Source: Christensenellaceae bacterium Phil10
GTDB taxonomy: Bacteria > Bacillota > Clostridia > Christensenellales > CAG-917
NCBI GenBank assembly: GCA_001940895.1
Contig: MSGY01000006.1
Location: 129,179 to 193,178 of the forward strand
DNA length: 64,000 bases
Direction: 5' to 3'
The position numbers and the translations under genes are program-made. The notes beneath the pieces are model-generated. The model did not search any database. It saw nothing but the letters and a program-made list of their open reading frames with translations, and had not been told where the DNA came from. This document shows, piece after piece, positions 61,748-64,000 of this stretch. Positions within the stretch are counted from its first letter, which is position 1; each line of letters begins with the position of its first letter.

Positions 61748-61777
61748 TTGACAGCCTCAATATGCGCGTGATATACT
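61748..61777 (+). promoter_or_regulatory. nrdD promoter
   Basis: TTGACA (61748-61753), 18-bp spacer, TATACT (61772-61777). NrdR bound at the two upstream boxes could block it. The leader of about 105 bases that follows holds a small C/G hairpin near 61826-61844 and nothing else I can name. Confidence 0.75.
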
Positions 61778-61889
61778 GCATTATGCTGTGAAAATTCGGC
61801 TGTTCACGGAAAACAAAACGGAAAATGCCCTGCCCGAACGGGGCGATTTTATTGCAAAAAACAAAAGAATATATAAGGAAACGAGGAAA

Positions 61890-64000
61890 ATGTATCAGGT
61901 AATTAAAAGAGACGGCGCCATTGCCGATTTTGATTTGAAAAAAGTGTCGGTTGCCATTACGAAGGCTTTCGACGCCACTAACAAACAATACGTTCCCGCA
62001 ATCATCGAACTGTTGTCGCTTCGCGTAACGGCGGACTTCGAGGATAAAATCGAAAACAATCTCGTCCACGTCGAAGATATTCAGGACAGCGTCGAGCACG
62101 TCCTCGAGCAATCGGGCTACACCGACGTTGCGAAAGCCTACATTCTTTACAGAAAGCAGCGCGAAAAGATGCGCAACATGAAGTCGACGATTCTCGATTA
62201 TAAAGAGGTCGTAAACAATTACGTAAAACTTGAAGACTGGCGCGTTAAAGAAAATTCGACGGTTACTTATTCGGTGGGCGGACTTATTTTAAGCAACAGC
62301 GGCGCAATTACCGCAAACTACTGGCTGTCGGAAATATACGACGAGGAAATCGCACGCGCACACAAAAACGCCGATATTCACATTCACGATTTGTCGATGC
62401 TTACGGGCTACTGCGCAGGCTGGTCTCTGAAACAGCTCATTCAGGAAGGTCTTGGCGGAATACGCGGAAAAATCACCTCAAGTCCCGCGTCGCACCTTTC
62501 CACTCTTTGCAATCAGATGGTCAACTTCCTCGGAATTATGCAAAACGAATGGGCGGGCGCGCAGGCCTTCTCGTCTTTCGATACCTATCTCGCTCCTTTT
62601 GTCAAAATAGATAATCTTTCATATAAGGAAGTAAAACAGTGCATACAGTCGTTCATTTACGGCGTAAATACCCCGAGCCGCTGGGGCACTCAGGCGCCGT
62701 TTACGAACATAACGCTCGACTGGACCGTTCCCAACGACCTTGCCGAACTCAACGCAATCGTAGGCGGCAAGGAATGCGACTTTAAATATAAGGATTGCAA
62801 AAAGGAAATGGATATGGTCAATAAGGCCTTTATCGAGATTATGATAGAGGGCGACGCAAACGGCCGCGGATTCCAGTATCCCATTCCCACGTATTCCATC
62901 ACCCGCGATTTCGACTGGTCGGAAACCGAAAACAACAAACTTCTTTTCGAAATGACCGCAAAGTACGGCACCCCGTATTTTTCGAACTATATCAACAGCG
63001 ATATGGAACCCAGCGACGTCCGCAGTATGTGCTGCCGTCTGCGTCTCGACCTGCGCGAACTCCGCAAAAAATCGGGCGGCTTCTTCGGAAGCGGCGAAAG
63101 CACGGGCTCTATCGGCGTAGTTACCGTAAACCTTCCCCGAATAGCCTATCTTGCGACGGACAAAGAGGACTTCTACCGTCGTCTCGACAAGATTATGGAT
63201 ATCTCGGCGCGCAGTCTTAAAGTAAAACGCGACGTTATTACGAAACTTCTCGACGAGGGACTGTATCCTTATACGAAACGTTACCTCGGTACGTTCAACA
63301 ACCACTTCTCGACAATAGGACTCGTGGGAATGAACGAGGCCGGCCTCAACGCAAAATGGTTGAAAAAAGACCTGACTAACGTCGAAACGCAGGAATTCGC
63401 AAAAGAAGTTCTCAATCATATGAGAGAAAGACTTTCCGATTATCAGGAAAAATACGGCGACCTGTATAACCTCGAAGCGACCCCTGCCGAATCTACTTCT
63501 TACCGCCTTGCAAAACACGATAAGGAGCAGTTCCCCGATATCATAACGGCGTCCGAAAACGACAATATTCCGTATTACACCAACAGCTCGCATCTCCCTG
63601 TCGGATATACGGCGGATATTTTCTCGGCGCTCGACGTTCAGGACGAATTGCAGACCCTTTATACTTCGGGTACGGTATTCCACGCCTTCCTCGGCGAAAA
63701 ACTGCCCGACTGGAAATCCACCGCAAAACTCGTGCGTACAATAGCCGAGAATTATAAACTGCCTTATTACACCATCTCGCCTACCTACAGCATCTGCAAG
63801 GAGCACGGCTATATCACGGGCGAACACTTCAAATGTCCTAAATGCGGCCAGCCCGCCGAGGTTTACAGCCGTATCACCGGATATTACCGCCCCGTTCAGA
63901 ACTGGAACGACGGTAAATTGCAGGAATTCTCGCAAAGGAAAACCTACGATATCGCAAACTCCGTCTACCACGGACAAAATCAGAACATTGTGGCGGCAGA
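61890..64000 (+). CDS. nrdD: Anaerobic ribonucleoside-triphosphate reductase (partial, runs off the window)
   Basis: The first 703 codons are present and open to the edge. An ATP-cone (about 1-90, MYQVIKRDGAIADFDLKKV) precedes the glycyl-radical reductase domain, with NADIHIHDL and the tail motif CPKCG (zinc ribbon). The radical site SRITGYYRPVQNWNDGK follows, with Gly664 as the expected radical. It reduces NTPs to dNTPs without oxygen. ACGAGGA precedes the ATG. nrdG upstream encodes its activator. The ATP-cone and NrdR boxes together give dNTP-responsive control. Confidence 0.96.
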   Translation, partial: MYQVIKRDGAIADFDLKKVSVAITKAFDATNKQYVPAIIELLSLRVTADFEDKIENNLVHVEDIQDSVEHVLEQSGYTDVAKAYILYRKQREKMRNMKSTILDYKEVVNNYVKLEDWRVKENSTVTYSVGGLILSNSGAITANYWLSEIYDEEIARAHKNADIHIHDLSMLTGYCAGWSLKQLIQEGLGGIRGKITSSPASHLSTLCNQMVNFLGIMQNEWAGAQAFSSFDTYLAPFVKIDNLSYKEVKQCIQSFIYGVNTPSRWGTQAPFTNITLDWTVPNDLAELNAIVGGKECDFKYKDCKKEMDMVNKAFIEIMIEGDANGRGFQYPIPTYSITRDFDWSETENNKLLFEMTAKYGTPYFSNYINSDMEPSDVRSMCCRLRLDLRELRKKSGGFFGSGESTGSIGVVTVNLPRIAYLATDKEDFYRRLDKIMDISARSLKVKRDVITKLLDEGLYPYTKRYLGTFNNHFSTIGLVGMNEAGLNAKWLKKDLTNVETQEFAKEVLNHMRERLSDYQEKYGDLYNLEATPAESTSYRLAKHDKEQFPDIITASENDNIPYYTNSSHLPVGYTADIFSALDVQDELQTLYTSGTVFHAFLGEKLPDWKSTAKLVRTIAENYKLPYYTISPTYSICKEHGYITGEHFKCPKCGQPAEVYSRITGYYRPVQNWNDGKLQEFSQRKTYDIANSVYHGQNQNIVAA

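Noticed and set aside
62619..63977. Long minus-strand frame opposite nrdD
   Set aside because: nrdD is unmistakable here by its motifs; the antisense frame has no family match.
1..64000. Search for CRISPR arrays, tRNA or rRNA genes, insertion sequences and phage genes
   Set aside because: No regularly spaced repeats, cloverleaf-like intergenic sequences, transposase or integrase frames were recognised anywhere in the window.

Overview
The window looks like a chromosomal segment of an anaerobic, low-to-mid-GC Firmicute of the Clostridia type. The evidence is the GGAGG ribosome binding sites, TTGACA/TATAAT promoters, a T-box leader, lipoprotein signal peptides, the sporulation-lineage genes yyaC and ricT, a 2[4Fe-4S] ferredoxin, and an oxygen-sensitive nrdG/nrdD pair. 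The many large unknown lipoproteins and the degenerate M28 peptidase suggest an uncultured gut lineage, possibly near Christensenellales. That placement is inference.

Layout. 1-1800: decayed DNA with a multiply frameshifted GrpB-family pseudogene and no convincing DnaA boxes, although the next genes are the classic origin-flanking block. 1814-7811: rpmH-rnpA-yidD-yidC-jag-mnmE-mnmG. 7873-14635: CvpA-like protein (minus), yyaC, ftsH with a long leader hairpin, an FAD oxidoreductase, an XRE-cupin regulator, an ArsR regulator and HU. 14788-24517: two fibronectin-like surface proteins, an MBL hydrolase, a phosphopantetheinyl transferase beside its likely acyl carrier protein, an M28 peptidase, a 747-residue repeat protein and a GNAT acetyltransferase. 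24550-30462: T-box, cysE, cysS, type III glutamine synthetase and a second M28 protein that has lost catalytic residues. 30522-32772: a PTS-type EIIC protein and an esterase.

33045-43242 is the most unusual part. A rightward operon encodes two SCP2-like proteins flanking a class III PLP enzyme and a split transketolase. A leftward operon, headed by a TetR regulator, encodes a second class III PLP enzyme and two class II aldolase-fold proteins, one with intact zinc ligands and one without. Together they look like an uncharacterised carbon-carbon bond and amination pathway, possibly on a hydrophobic substrate.

43454-50745: greA-lysS, a YitT protein, the conserved ricT-holB-tmk-decarboxylase block and a ferredoxin. 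50963-53693: an ECF sigma factor, an RsgI-like anti-sigma protein and a lipoprotein; a shared upstream motif suggests autoregulation. 53880-60832: a PHP hydrolase, a 1033-residue lipoprotein, a PIG-L deacetylase, a GtrA protein, a 51-residue protein and a small lipoprotein. 60996-64000: nrdG, then two NrdR-like boxes 32 bp apart, a promoter, and nrdD running off the edge.
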